Notes: generated by a model from the letters alone, not told the origin. A stretch of DNA of 64,000 nt from Nocardioides stalactiti (GCF_014180715.1 NZ_JACEFC010000005.1:1-64000); one strand, 5' to 3'. Counted from the stretch's first letter, positions 35,357 through 45,882 are shown. A program made the numbers and translations.

Positions 35357-35548
35357 ATGACCGACGTCACCGAGCTCGTGCTGTACACGGGCCTGCTCCT
35401 GGGCATCACCATGGGGATGACCGCCTGGCGGCTCGCGGCGGCCCACGGGACGATCCGCGCCCAGGTCGACGGGATGCTCGGCTTCTGCCTGCTCACCTCG
35501 AGCGTGCTGTTCGTGTCGGCGGTCCTCCCCGGCGCCCAGCTGCCCTGA
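35357..35548 (+). CDS. Small two-helix membrane protein
   Basis: 63 residues. Two hydrophobic segments, ELVLYTGLLLGITMGMTAW and GMLGFCLLTSSVLFVSAVLP, suggest a hairpin in the membrane. AGGAGG with a six-base gap before the ATG makes it a credible gene. No family is recognised. It lies on the opposite strand to its neighbour, the giant gene, whose end is 35 bases away. Confidence 0.7.
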   Translation: MTDVTELVLYTGLLLGITMGMTAWRLAAAHGTIRAQVDGMLGFCLLTSSVLFVSAVLPGAQLP

Positions 35549-35583
35549 TCCGCTGCCCTGACCCGGACTCCTGACTCCCCCGC

Positions 35584-38500
35584 TCAGGGGAAGGTGTCGA
35601 TCAGGTGGAGGATGAACGAGCGGGTGGTCGTGTTCCCCGCCTTGTCCCGGGCCACGCAGGTGACCGTGGTGGTCCCGACGTTGAACGTGGAGCCGGACGC
35701 GGGGGTGCAGGTGACGGCGACCGTGGCGGTGGACTCGTCCGTCGCCGTCGGTTGGGGGTAGACCACCCGGTCCGAGCCGCCGACCACGTCGCGACGCACG
35801 GTCCTGCCGGAGGGTTGTGCGAACGTCGGCGCGACCTCGTCGGGCTGCCCGTCACCCAGCTCGACGGTCTCGCAGTGACGGCCGAACGGCATGAAGGCAC
35901 ACCCGCGCAGCCGTCCGTACGACGTCAGGCTCCCCGAGCCCCCGGCGCAGGCTCCGAACCCGCAGACCTGCCCGGCGAACGCCCCCGAGATCCCAGAGGT
36001 CGACGACACGGTGACAGCGACGGAGCCTCGGAGGCAGCCGACCGGGCAGACCCCGAAGGTGGCCCCGAAGCTGCCGGAGACAACGAACCGCCCGTTGCTC
36101 CGGACGGTCCCGGACGCCTCGAAGGCGACGAAGCCGAGGTCGAGACCGACGTCGTCGATCTTGACGACCAGCACACCGTCCACCAGGTCGACGTCCAGGG
36201 TCGCCTGCGCCAGCTTGTGGCCGAAGAGGTTGAGCCGCCCGCTGACGTCGAGGTCGACGGTGCCGTCGGAGCGCATGTCGAGCTTGACCAGCTTCATGTT
36301 CACGCTGCCGGCCAGCGCGGTCAGCGACGGGGTGCCCTCGGCGAGCTTCAGGGAGAGGACGCCGTCGGCGTCCAGCCCGAGCGCGTAGGTCGCCGAGGAG
36401 ACCTTGAACGCCGGCCCGAGGTCCAGGCCGAACGTGAGCTCGTGGGCGAACGTCAGTTCGGCGGAGAAGTCGACGCTCGGCAGGTCGATCGGCGCGCCGA
36501 CCGGCAGGTAGAGCTGCCCGCCGTCCAGCCGCACGCTCAGCGCGCCGAGCAGACCGGGATCGCGCTTGACCTTGAGCCGCGCGTGCCGGACCCCGACGAC
36601 GGCCGTGCCCAGGACGGGTGCGTTCACGTCGATGAGGATGGAGCCGTCGGTCTTGAGGACGACGGCCCCGATCCCGACGTCGAACAGGTCACCGACCTGC
36701 ACGCGGGCCGCGACACCAGCCGACGGGCCGGTGATGCGGACACCGAAGACGTTGCCGGTCTTCTCGAAGACCAGCCTTCCGGAGACCTTGACCTGGGGCC
36801 CGAGGTCGAAGGACCCGTCGAGCAGCGTGTGGGTGAAGTCGCCGGTGCTCACCGTGAACGCCGGGAGCCGGAGTCGCCGGTCGACCGAGTCGATCTTGCA
36901 GGTGCCCTTGAACCGCACGCAGTCCGGAGCCACACCCGGGATCTCCAGCCGGGACTCGCCGAGGGACAGCCGCGCGTTGGTTCCTCCGGCGTCCATCCGG
37001 AAGTCCACGGACGGCAGGCTCAGCCGGGCGTCACCGGGCAGGGTGAAGGAGCGCGCCGGCAGGACCACGGTGGCCGAGCCGTTCGACGCGACGTCGAAGC
37101 GCGTCACCGTGAAGGTGCCGAGGTCCTTCCACAGGAAGTCGGCGTTGGTGACCCGCACCCGCGTCACCACCGAGCCGGACTCCACGACGCGGCTGAGCCC
37201 GAAGGTGCCGTCGATCGTGAACGGCTTGCCGCTGAAGGTCAACGGCCCGTTCGTCGCGATCGACAGGTTGCCCAGTCCGACCGAGGAGAGGAAGCCGTTC
37301 ACGCTGACCGTCCGGTTGGTCCCCGGGACCAGCACCGACCCGCCCACCACCCCGACCTTGACCACCCCGTTGGTGCGGTCGAACGTGAAGGTCCCGGTGA
37401 TCGCGAGAGCACCGAACTGCATCTTCTGCAGGGCGATCGTCAACGACGCGTTCCCGGCGGAGTCGAAGCTGCCGTTGACCGCCACGGAGGCTCGCTCCGA
37501 GGCGCTGGAAAGCCAGGACGGAAGCGCCAGTCTCCCGGCAACCTCGACCCGGGTGCCCACGGCGTCGCGAACAGCGACGAGCGACCCGGTGAGGCTGAAG
37601 CCGCTCAGGTCCACACCGTCGTCGTCGATCGAGAGCACCAGCCGGCCGAAGCCGTCGCCCGACAGGTCGCCCTCGACAGCGACAGTGTTGCCGAACACCG
37701 TGCCGCTGCCGGACACGTGCGCGTTGAACCCGGCGTCGTCGATCCGCACCGTGCCGGTGAACTGATGCAACGTGAGCGGGCCGAGGGTGCCGCCGTTCAG
37801 GCTCGCGGTCCCCGTGACCGAGGAGGGGGTGCCGTCGGCGCCCATGGCCACGTCGAGGCGGAACAGCGCCTCGGTGCCGACGCCGGGGATCTTGAGCCGC
37901 GCCAGCACCTTGATCCCGCCGTTGCGGCGCAGCAGGTCCGGACTGCCGTCCGCGAGCGTGGACTTGGGGTCGAAGCCCGGGGAGTAGACCTGGACCTGAC
38001 CGGTGGGCAGGCCGGAGAGGTCGGGGATCGCGCCTGCCGGCACGCCGAGGTCGAGCAGCATCTGCCGGAGGACGGCGGGCTCGACCGCGACGTCCAGGGA
38101 GAGCCGCGGCAGGCCGATCGCCGCTCCGCTCTTGCGCGGCGGGAGGATCCGGAGGGTGCCGTCGAGGCCGAGCGCGGGCAGCCGTCCCGTGACGTCGAGA
38201 CCACCGTTGTCGAGAGCGAACTCGCCGGAGGAGATCGGGAGCGACAGGATCCGCGAGTCCCAGCGACCGACGACGTGGCCGCGGTCGGCCTCCAGGGGCG
38301 GCGGCAGGTAGAGCTGGACCAGCCCGGGCGAGTCGATCTGGCCGAGCGTCCCGGCGAGCTCCCCGAGCCACGTCGGGAGCTGCAACGGGTCGTCCGGTGG
38401 GGCGAGGTCGAGCTCGCGGAACAGGCCGACCGGGTCGGTGACCAGCTTCGGCGCCTGGAGGCCACCGGTCAGCACGAGCCCGCCGACGTCGACGAGGTTG

Positions 38501-41500
38501 TCGAAGTGCTGCCGCTGGAGGAGCGGCACCGGACGGTTCACGTCGGTCGGGTCGAACCGCTGCCCGTCGAACAGCAATTGGCTCTTGCTCCGGACGAACT
38601 GCTCGTTGCCCGGTGGGACCAGCATGCCGGACAGCTCGACGAACTTCAGCCCGAAGTAACCGAGCTCGCCCTCGATGGTGACGCCCCACGACGATGCAGC
38701 GGCCTGGGCCGCCGGTGACGCAGCGCCGTCCATCAGCGCGCGCAGCAGGTTGCCGGTCGGCAGGTCCGCGGCGATGGTCACCCGGTCCTCGGGGACCCCG
38801 AGCAGCGCGAGGTCGACGAGCGGTCCCACCGCCCCGACCGTCGCGAGGTTGGACATCCGGTTCATCCACACCTTGAAGCTCGTCGACACCCGTACCTCGA
38901 GCCCGCCCTTGTCGATCCGCAGTGCGGCGCTGTCGCTCGCTGCCCCGAGCGGGATGCCCAGGATCTGCGGCTGGAAGGCACCCTCGATCACCAGCACGGG
39001 GTCGGCGACCCGCAGGAATTCCTGGCCGGCGCGGACGACCGCGCTTCGGACGGCTCCGACCAGAGCGTCCTGGAACGCCACCAGGTCGAGCACCGACTCG
39101 GGGTCGGCGGCGGCCGAGGTCAGCTCGAAGAGGAGGTGCTGGCCGTTCGTGACCGCCTTGGCGATGCTCGCGCCGGTGGGAGTCGGGATCAGGGCCAGCA
39201 CTCGCGAGAGGAAGACCGACCGGGTGATCACTCGGCGCCGCTCGACGGTGCTCACCGTTCCGTCGCCGTTGGAGTCGAGGACCGCCTTCGTCAACGGACG
39301 AAGCGGGAACCCGTCCAACGAGCTCACGCGGTTGTCCTCCAACGACGCGGCGACCCGGTCGAAGACCGTCTGGACCTCGGTGACCGTGACGGCCCCCGTG
39401 CGCAGTCCGTTCAACAGCCCCCGAAGCCCGAGGACGGTGCCGTGCGCGAGGCCGTCGGTGCGCAGGACGCCGCCGAGGTCGACCCGGCCGGGCATGAGGA
39501 AGGCGATCGGGCTCGCCGGGGGCGGGGACGCGAACGCGAACTGCCACGCCGGTGCGATCGGGTCGCCGAGGTCGAGCCGGAACCCGCCCTCGCCGAGCGG
39601 CATGCCGTAGAGCTCCGCCTCACCCTTGAGCAGCACGTCCAGCTCACCGTCGCTCCCGTAGGACGCACCGAGCGAGACGTCCCCGCTGATGATCGGCATC
39701 GCCAGGTGGGTGAGGTGGCCCGTCAGGTAGAGCGAGGCGCCGGTCTCCCAGGTCGGCCGTTCTGCCGCGAGAGCGGGGCGGATCAGCTCCTCCAGGCGCT
39801 CCTTGGTCACCTTGACGTCACCGAGGTCGTCGAACGCAGGCATGTCGAGCAGCGCCTGCGGGTCGTCAGGATCCGGGTCAGGCAGTGACCGGGCACCGAA
39901 GCTGATCCCGCCGGTCACCGAGGCCAGGATCAGGCCGGACGGGTCGATCGGGATGCCGAGCGGCGCGGTCACCTCGGCGATGAGCGGGCCGTACTCGGTC
40001 ACGACCAGGTCGACCCCGGCACCGATGCTGTCCATCTTGAACTGCCCGGCGATGCGCAGGTAGAAGGCCTCCTCGTCCGGACCACCTTCCGGCGTGCCGC
40101 CGGGCAGGTCGGGGCTGAGCACGCCCACCGACAGGGCGCCGCCCACCTCGAGGCCCTTGAACTCGAACGCCGGCACCTCGGCGCTGATCGCCTCGAGGTT
40201 GGTGATCGGGAATTCGCCCGCGACGAGCTTGGCGATGTCGATCTCGAGCCCGTCGACCGAAGCCTCCAGACCGAAGTTCCCGGCGCCCGGCGGGTCGACC
40301 GCGAGCGTCAGGGACACCCGAACCGCGAAGTCGGCCAGGTCGGCGATCTCGAACCCGCCGAGGACGGCGCCGTCGTCGTCCGAGGCGATCCCGGGAAACC
40401 GGAGCCCCGCCTCACGGATCTCGATCGGGAGCCAGGTGGGGAAGTCGAACCGGGTGGTCGGCGGCAAGGTCACGTCGACGCCGAATCCGGCCAGCGCGTA
40501 GGGCACGAAGTCGGCGCCGAAAGCGAAGTTCGAGACCGAGCCCTCCCACCCGGCCAGCTCCTCGAGGTCGCCGAGGTCCTCGGCGTCGCCGAAGTCGACG
40601 CTGAGGCCGTCCTCGCCGAACTCGACCAGGGGTTCCCCCGGGGCGGGAAAGAAGTCGACGAGCTCGACGTTATTCGCCGATGCGGTGGCGAACCCACCGA
40701 ACGACACGTCGATCCGGCCGACGCCGACCGAGTCCAGGCGCGGCAGGAAGGCCAGGCCGTCGGCCGTCTCGAGCAGGGTGACGCCCGCCGTGAGCTCGAC
40801 GTCGGTCAGGGTGAACGCCGAGAACCCCAACCGCGGCAGGCTCAGGCTGCCGTCCAGGTCGAGCCGGCCGCTCTCGTCGTGGGTGCCGTCGATGTCGACC
40901 GTGAGGCCGTCGCCGAACTGCCCTCCGGAGATGCCGAACCGGCCTGAGATGTCGGGGACCGGCTCGCCGTCCTGGAAGCCGCCGAGCTCGATCTCTCCGT
41001 CGAGGACGTGGCCGTTGACCTCCAGGTCCTCCCACCCGAGCACGATCGGGCCGAAGTCGACGGGGACGAACTCGCCGTCCTCGATCCGCACGGTGAAGTC
41101 GAAGGCGTTCGTCGAGGGCTCGTCCGGGTCGACGGCCTGGTCGCCCACGCGGACGATCGGCGTGAAAGGCAAGCCGTCGAGGCTGTCGAAGTCGATCGAG
41201 CCGCGCGCCGACAGCGTGACGGCGAAGGTGTCCGGATCGATGGTGACCTCGACCTGGGCGAGCGTCACCGCCAGGAAGCCGCCGAGCTCCAGGGTCGGCA
41301 GGTCGGTCGCGCTGGCCGTGATCGTGCCGACCTCGAAGGTCCCGTCGCGGCGGACGACGAGGTCGGTGACCGAGACGGTGAGGTTGGACAGGCCCGGCAC
41401 GACGCCCGTCGCGGTCTCGACGCTCAGCAGGGCGCCGCTCGCGTCGGGCCCGAATGACAGGGAGGTCGCGTCGAGGGTGACCATGACGGTGCCGTCCCCG

Positions 41501-44500
41501 AGGGACAGCTCGACGGTGTCGGCCTCGACCGTGAACTGACCCTCGGAGCCGAGTGCGGCGGTGAAGCTGTCCACGACGAGGTCGCCGTCCAGCGCGGTGA
41601 GGATGCCGCCGGTGAGCTCACCGGTGAGCGACGTCGTCGTGCCCACCTGACCCGTCAGGTGCAGGTCGACGTCGGTGATGGACACCGCCCCGTCGAAGAG
41701 CTCCAGCTCGGGCGAGGTGGCGACGACGTCGATCGTGGCCTGGTCGACGCCGAGGTCGAAGTCGACGTCGGCGGTGATCGAGGAGTCACCGACCGGTACG
41801 ACGACCCGGGCGGTGGCTCCGCCGGTGAACGAGGTGTCGGTCGCCAGGAAGTCCGCATCCAGCGCCCTGAGCTCGAACCCGGCGAAGGTCGCGCCTTCCG
41901 GCGAGTCGAGCTCGCCGGTGATCCGCCAGCCCTCGGCGACCTGGGTGCCGGCCAGGACGAGGGAGACCGGCTCGTCGTCGCCATCGGTCGCGCCGGGGAT
42001 CTCGACGGTCCCGGTCAACGTCTGCTCCGTGGTGGTGGCCCCGCCGTCGTTGACCTCCCAGGCGCCCTGCCACCGCAGGGACCCACCCGGGAACGGAAGG
42101 GTCAGGTCGGCTGAAGCCGAGCCCTGGGCCGTCGCCTGCCAGGCCGTTCCGAGGCCGGCGACCCGGATCCGAGCGGGACCGCCGTTCGGCCCGGCGGTCA
42201 CGCTGAGGCCGCCGTTGACGGTCCCCTCCGGGGCAAGTGGACCCTCGGCACTGAGTCCGTCGATGGTGAGCTCGCCCCCGACCTCGAGCTCTGCGCCGGT
42301 GTCGCGGTGCAGGTAGAAGCCCCCGGGGTCCCCACCAGCGGGGAGGTCCACCCCGAACACGAGGGTCACGGTCAGGTCGGCGTCCCACGCGCCCTCGGCG
42401 CCGAGCCCGAGAGTGCCGCCGAGCGACTCGAGGAAGTCGGCGGTGTCGTACTCGAACGGCCCCTCCCCGGCGACTGCCTCGAGGTCCTCGAGCGTGCGCA
42501 GACAACGCGCCTGGAGGACGTCGTTCTCCCCCGGCGCCGTCGTGCGCCCGCCCGCGCCACCACGGAGGAAGTCGATCGTGCAGTCCTGGGCCTCGATGGC
42601 GTCCGCGATCGCGTCGAGCGTGGCGGTCTCCGGGTCGAATCCCTCGGGAAGGGCCGGCAGCTGGAGGGCCTCGGAGATCGCCTCCTCGCCCAGGCCGAGG
42701 AGGGAGGCGAGCTCGTTGGTGATCACCGCCCCGTCGTCGGGGAGGTCGAAGGCCGAGAACAGGTCCGGCAGGGCCAGGTCCAGGTCGTCGAGCGAGGCGA
42801 GCAGCTCGTCGGCGGCGAACTCGGCCGGGCCGGGCCCCAACGGCGGGGCCTCGGCGATCTGGGTGCCCTCGCCGTTGGGCGTGACCGCAACCGCACCCGT
42901 CGTGGTCAGGGTCGGCCCGAGCTGGGTCTGGGTCTCCGCATCGACCCGGAGGAACCGGACGGTCATCTCCTCGCCGGGGATCGCCTCGATCCGGAGGTCA
43001 CCGAGCGCCGGGTCCAGGACCGCGAAGGCCTTGTCGCCGGACCGGATCACGTCGACGAGGCCTGCCTCCTCTGCATCGAGGATGTCCACCGGCCCGCTCG
43101 GGTCGACCGGCGGCGGATCACCATCGAACTCCCTCACCAGGGAGAACCTGGCGTTGGTCGCCTCGACCACGGCCGCCCGGCCCTGGAGCGGACAGGAGGC
43201 CCCGGCTGTCGGCTCGGTTCCGTGGAGGAACCAGTCGTCGAGCCGCTCGTAGAGGGCTTCGGCTGCCATCTCCGCGGCGTGCTCGAGGTCGCACAGGTTG
43301 ACGACCTTGACGTCGGAGTAGGTGCCAGGGATGGTCTGGCCGAGCGAGCTCCGCAATGTCTGCGAGCTGAGCGGGACGGTCCCGTCGCCTGTTTCGAAGC
43401 GGAGGTGCGCGAGGTCGTCGCCGAAGAGTCCCTGGAATCCCTCGGCGGCGGCGTCCTCGAAGGCGATGTTGCGCACGGTCGCCTTCCCGCTCGACACCAC
43501 GATCCGCCACGGCAGTTCGCCGACGTCGAGACGGCTCCAGGTCGCGTCGTGCTTCGCCTGAGCAGCGCGCCACATCGACTCCGTGCCGCCGGCGTTGGCG
43601 ATCACCTGAGCGATCTGGTCCGTTTCTAGCGGGGTCTCGTTGACGCCCTCCTGCACCGAGAGCCAGCTGCCGAGCGACGGCGCCGGCCAGAGGTTGAACA
43701 ATCCTCGGTTGGTGCGCGCCTGACGCTGCATCGCCTCGGTGCCGCCGAAGACCAGCTCCAGCCCGAAGAAGTCGCCCGGCATCTCGGTCCCGGTGATCAG
43801 GGGGAAGGCCGACTTCGGCGCGCCGAGGTACGGCGTGCCTACGGTGGTGACCCGGGCCAGCTTCGCCCGCCGCTCAGGGTCCGAGGCGTAGTCGCGGGCG
43901 AGCAGCCCACCGTAGGAGTGCGCGACCAACTGGACCTTGCTGGCCCCGGTCTCCTGCCGTGCGCGGTCGATCAACGCGTCCAACCGGGCCAGCGAGTGCG
44001 CCGTGTCCTTCCGCCAGTCCCACCCGAAGGGGTAGAAGTTCTCCGGACCGACGAGGGCCCGCATCCGGCTCATCCCTTCGCCATAGACGTCCTTCAGGCA
44101 GACGACCACGCGCAGGACGCACTCGACGACCCCGGACCCGTCGGGGGGCGTGACGTGGTCCGGGTCGAACTCGGCGTCGACGGGGCCGACATCCGAACAG
44201 TTCGCCGACGTGCTCGTGTCGCCGTCCGGCTGCAGCCCTAAGTCGTCGGTCCCCGCCGGGATGCGCAACCAGAGCCGCTCCCGATCCCCGTTGGGCTTGT
44301 CGCACCAGATCTCCGAGCCGAGGATGCCCGGCAGGAAGATCACCGGCGGCGGCTCGGTCGGCGGCGGTGGCGGGGGCGACTCCAGCCGCACGCAGTTGGT
44401 GAGCACGGGGAGCAGGTAGTTCTCCCCGGTCGGCTCGCCGCCGCGGGGCGCGAGCACGATCGCCCGGACGAGGTCGCCCGCTTGAAGCGAGCTCTCGAAC

Positions 44501-45738
44501 TCGTCGTAGGTGAACCCGGTCGCGCCGAGACCGTCCCCGTCGATCTCCATCGAGTTCGACGCCTCGTCGCGGAACGAGTCCGTGCACCCGCCCTCGGGCA
44601 CGGACCCGATCACCACCCGGGCCTGCTGGAAGGGGACCAGGCCTTCGACTGCGACGCCGAACGCCCAATTCCCCTCCTCCTGGTTGACCACGCTCAGCTG
44701 GGCGGTCCGCGGCGGGGGACTGTCGACGTACTCGATGATGTCGGTCCCCCGCGAGAGGTACGTCGTCTCGCGCACCGCCTCGCCCGTGTCGACCAGGCGG
44801 GCACCGACGACTCCCCGGAACCCGGTGCGGGTGATCCGCAGCGGGGGCGCCCCCTCGAGGAAAGCCCCGTTGAGCTCGAGGTCGCCGTACCGGAGGTCGA
44901 TGGCGGGCTGGCCCGGGGCCGCGAACACATCCACGAAGTCGAGGTCCAGCCGCGGCGTCCGGGACGGGTCCGCCGGGACCCGTTGCACGATCCCGCCGTC
45001 CTCGATCAGCCCGCCAGCGGTGATCCTGATCTCCCCGTGGCGACTGTCGATGGCGATGTTGTCGTGCGCCAGGTGCGGGCTGGAGCCGGTCGCGGCGCCG
45101 TCCCAGCGGAACCCGTCGTCCAGCACGACCGAACCGGGAGCCGTGGGGTGCTCCGTCGTCAGGACCAGGGGACCGATGCCCGTCTTGGCGAACAGGCTGC
45201 CGACCACCAGGTTGGCGCCCTGGCTCTCGATGAACGCCGCGCCGGCCGACCCTGCGTCCGTCACACCGGCGTCGAGGAACCTGACGTCCGACTCCGCGCC
45301 CCCGGTCGCCGTGCCGATCACCTTGATCTGCGCGTCGGCGAAGTTGTTGATGATGCCGTTGCTGATCCGCGACCCGGCGGCGCCGGGTCCGATGACGAAC
45401 CCGTAGGCGATCGCGCCCTCGGCGCGCACTGTCGCACCCTTCATCCTGAGGATCACCGGAGCGGTGAATTCGGGCAGGGCGGTCATGATCGCGATGGTCA
45501 CCCTGTCCACGGGCAGGTCGATCGTCGTGGTGTCCGGGTCCGCGTTCGCCGTCACGATCGCTTCTCGCAGGGAGCCGGGTCCACTGTCCGCGGTCGACGT
45601 CACCTCCACGAACGCGGTGGCTGCGGCCCGCCCCGGGGTGGCCACGACGAGGATCGAGGCGAGCATCCCGCCGACGAGGAGCCCGAGCGCCGATGCACGA
45701 CCTCGCGCCCGGCGGTCGCGAGGGTCGATCGATCGCAC
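35584..45738 (-). CDS. Giant secreted multidomain protein: CSLREA region, LCAT-like lipase, beta repeats, HYR domain
   Basis: 3384 residues from GTG 45738. A signal sequence ends near residue 40 (GRAAATA). Residues 44-75 (STADSGPGSLREAIVTANAD) are a CSLREA-like motif, with a probable beta-helix to about 340. After a Pro linker (about 451-466) comes an LCAT/PDAT-type hydrolase: FLPGILGSEIW, nucleophile S608 in AHSYGG, D785 in GDGTVP and H820 in CDLEHA, spaced as in LCAT. An EF-hand-like loop starts at D2155 (DSNGDGTVSTVE). About 1120-3290 is beta-strand-rich with recurrent patterns. A HYR domain (about 3300-3380) ends it. Function is unknown; a secreted or surface lipid enzyme is inferred. It has no membrane anchor or sortase signal that I can see. 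The LuxR-type regulator lies 168 bases upstream. Confidence 0.88.
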   Translation of the reverse strand: MRSIDPRDRRARGRASALGLLVGGMLASILVVATPGRAAATAFVEVTSTADSGPGSLREAIVTANADPDTTTIDLPVDRVTIAIMTALPEFTAPVILRMKGATVRAEGAIAYGFVIGPGAAGSRISNGIINNFADAQIKVIGTATGGAESDVRFLDAGVTDAGSAGAAFIESQGANLVVGSLFAKTGIGPLVLTTEHPTAPGSVVLDDGFRWDGAATGSSPHLAHDNIAIDSRHGEIRITAGGLIEDGGIVQRVPADPSRTPRLDLDFVDVFAAPGQPAIDLRYGDLELNGAFLEGAPPLRITRTGFRGVVGARLVDTGEAVRETTYLSRGTDIIEYVDSPPPRTAQLSVVNQEEGNWAFGVAVEGLVPFQQARVVIGSVPEGGCTDSFRDEASNSMEIDGDGLGATGFTYDEFESSLQAGDLVRAIVLAPRGGEPTGENYLLPVLTNCVRLESPPPPPPTEPPPVIFLPGILGSEIWCDKPNGDRERLWLRIPAGTDDLGLQPDGDTSTSANCSDVGPVDAEFDPDHVTPPDGSGVVECVLRVVVCLKDVYGEGMSRMRALVGPENFYPFGWDWRKDTAHSLARLDALIDRARQETGASKVQLVAHSYGGLLARDYASDPERRAKLARVTTVGTPYLGAPKSAFPLITGTEMPGDFFGLELVFGGTEAMQRQARTNRGLFNLWPAPSLGSWLSVQEGVNETPLETDQIAQVIANAGGTESMWRAAQAKHDATWSRLDVGELPWRIVVSSGKATVRNIAFEDAAAEGFQGLFGDDLAHLRFETGDGTVPLSSQTLRSSLGQTIPGTYSDVKVVNLCDLEHAAEMAAEALYERLDDWFLHGTEPTAGASCPLQGRAAVVEATNARFSLVREFDGDPPPVDPSGPVDILDAEEAGLVDVIRSGDKAFAVLDPALGDLRIEAIPGEEMTVRFLRVDAETQTQLGPTLTTTGAVAVTPNGEGTQIAEAPPLGPGPAEFAADELLASLDDLDLALPDLFSAFDLPDDGAVITNELASLLGLGEEAISEALQLPALPEGFDPETATLDAIADAIEAQDCTIDFLRGGAGGRTTAPGENDVLQARCLRTLEDLEAVAGEGPFEYDTADFLESLGGTLGLGAEGAWDADLTVTLVFGVDLPAGGDPGGFYLHRDTGAELEVGGELTIDGLSAEGPLAPEGTVNGGLSVTAGPNGGPARIRVAGLGTAWQATAQGSASADLTLPFPGGSLRWQGAWEVNDGGATTTEQTLTGTVEIPGATDGDDEPVSLVLAGTQVAEGWRITGELDSPEGATFAGFELRALDADFLATDTSFTGGATARVVVPVGDSSITADVDFDLGVDQATIDVVATSPELELFDGAVSITDVDLHLTGQVGTTTSLTGELTGGILTALDGDLVVDSFTAALGSEGQFTVEADTVELSLGDGTVMVTLDATSLSFGPDASGALLSVETATGVVPGLSNLTVSVTDLVVRRDGTFEVGTITASATDLPTLELGGFLAVTLAQVEVTIDPDTFAVTLSARGSIDFDSLDGLPFTPIVRVGDQAVDPDEPSTNAFDFTVRIEDGEFVPVDFGPIVLGWEDLEVNGHVLDGEIELGGFQDGEPVPDISGRFGISGGQFGDGLTVDIDGTHDESGRLDLDGSLSLPRLGFSAFTLTDVELTAGVTLLETADGLAFLPRLDSVGVGRIDVSFGGFATASANNVELVDFFPAPGEPLVEFGEDGLSVDFGDAEDLGDLEELAGWEGSVSNFAFGADFVPYALAGFGVDVTLPPTTRFDFPTWLPIEIREAGLRFPGIASDDDGAVLGGFEIADLADFAVRVSLTLAVDPPGAGNFGLEASVDGLEIDIAKLVAGEFPITNLEAISAEVPAFEFKGLEVGGALSVGVLSPDLPGGTPEGGPDEEAFYLRIAGQFKMDSIGAGVDLVVTEYGPLIAEVTAPLGIPIDPSGLILASVTGGISFGARSLPDPDPDDPQALLDMPAFDDLGDVKVTKERLEELIRPALAAERPTWETGASLYLTGHLTHLAMPIISGDVSLGASYGSDGELDVLLKGEAELYGMPLGEGGFRLDLGDPIAPAWQFAFASPPPASPIAFLMPGRVDLGGVLRTDGLAHGTVLGLRGLLNGLRTGAVTVTEVQTVFDRVAASLEDNRVSSLDGFPLRPLTKAVLDSNGDGTVSTVERRRVITRSVFLSRVLALIPTPTGASIAKAVTNGQHLLFELTSAAADPESVLDLVAFQDALVGAVRSAVVRAGQEFLRVADPVLVIEGAFQPQILGIPLGAASDSAALRIDKGGLEVRVSTSFKVWMNRMSNLATVGAVGPLVDLALLGVPEDRVTIAADLPTGNLLRALMDGAASPAAQAAASSWGVTIEGELGYFGLKFVELSGMLVPPGNEQFVRSKSQLLFDGQRFDPTDVNRPVPLLQRQHFDNLVDVGGLVLTGGLQAPKLVTDPVGLFRELDLAPPDDPLQLPTWLGELAGTLGQIDSPGLVQLYLPPPLEADRGHVVGRWDSRILSLPISSGEFALDNGGLDVTGRLPALGLDGTLRILPPRKSGAAIGLPRLSLDVAVEPAVLRQMLLDLGVPAGAIPDLSGLPTGQVQVYSPGFDPKSTLADGSPDLLRRNGGIKVLARLKIPGVGTEALFRLDVAMGADGTPSSVTGTASLNGGTLGPLTLHQFTGTVRIDDAGFNAHVSGSGTVFGNTVAVEGDLSGDGFGRLVLSIDDDGVDLSGFSLTGSLVAVRDAVGTRVEVAGRLALPSWLSSASERASVAVNGSFDSAGNASLTIALQKMQFGALAITGTFTFDRTNGVVKVGVVGGSVLVPGTNRTVSVNGFLSSVGLGNLSIATNGPLTFSGKPFTIDGTFGLSRVVESGSVVTRVRVTNADFLWKDLGTFTVTRFDVASNGSATVVLPARSFTLPGDARLSLPSVDFRMDAGGTNARLSLGESRLEIPGVAPDCVRFKGTCKIDSVDRRLRLPAFTVSTGDFTHTLLDGSFDLGPQVKVSGRLVFEKTGNVFGVRITGPSAGVAARVQVGDLFDVGIGAVVLKTDGSILIDVNAPVLGTAVVGVRHARLKVKRDPGLLGALSVRLDGGQLYLPVGAPIDLPSVDFSAELTFAHELTFGLDLGPAFKVSSATYALGLDADGVLSLKLAEGTPSLTALAGSVNMKLVKLDMRSDGTVDLDVSGRLNLFGHKLAQATLDVDLVDGVLVVKIDDVGLDLGFVAFEASGTVRSNGRFVVSGSFGATFGVCPVGCLRGSVAVTVSSTSGISGAFAGQVCGFGACAGGSGSLTSYGRLRGCAFMPFGRHCETVELGDGQPDEVAPTFAQPSGRTVRRDVVGGSDRVVYPQPTATDESTATVAVTCTPASGSTFNVGTTTVTCVARDKAGNTTTRSFILHLIDTFP

Positions 45739-45871
45739 GGCTCAGCCCCCCATGGCATGCTCGGTCGTCGTTCGGAATCGTCCGAGGCCCCGGAGCGGAG
45801 GGCCACCCGGAGCGGGGCGACCTCTCGACCTCACGGCGAATCTAGGTCTGGCCCAGGAGCCCTGTCTATTG

Positions 45872-45882
45872 GGGGATTCCCC
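45872..45882. promoter_or_regulatory. Small palindrome upstream of the giant gene
   Basis: GGGGA-T-TCCCC lies 134 bases before the giant gene's start, in the gap after the LuxR-type gene. It is a possible operator of that LuxR-type regulator. The evidence is only position and symmetry. Confidence 0.3.

Noticed and set aside
35605-38718. 1037-codon open frame on the plus strand opposite the giant gene
   Set aside because: The product is a low-complexity Glu/Gly/Arg sequence mirroring third-position GC of the minus-strand gene. No start signal is seen.
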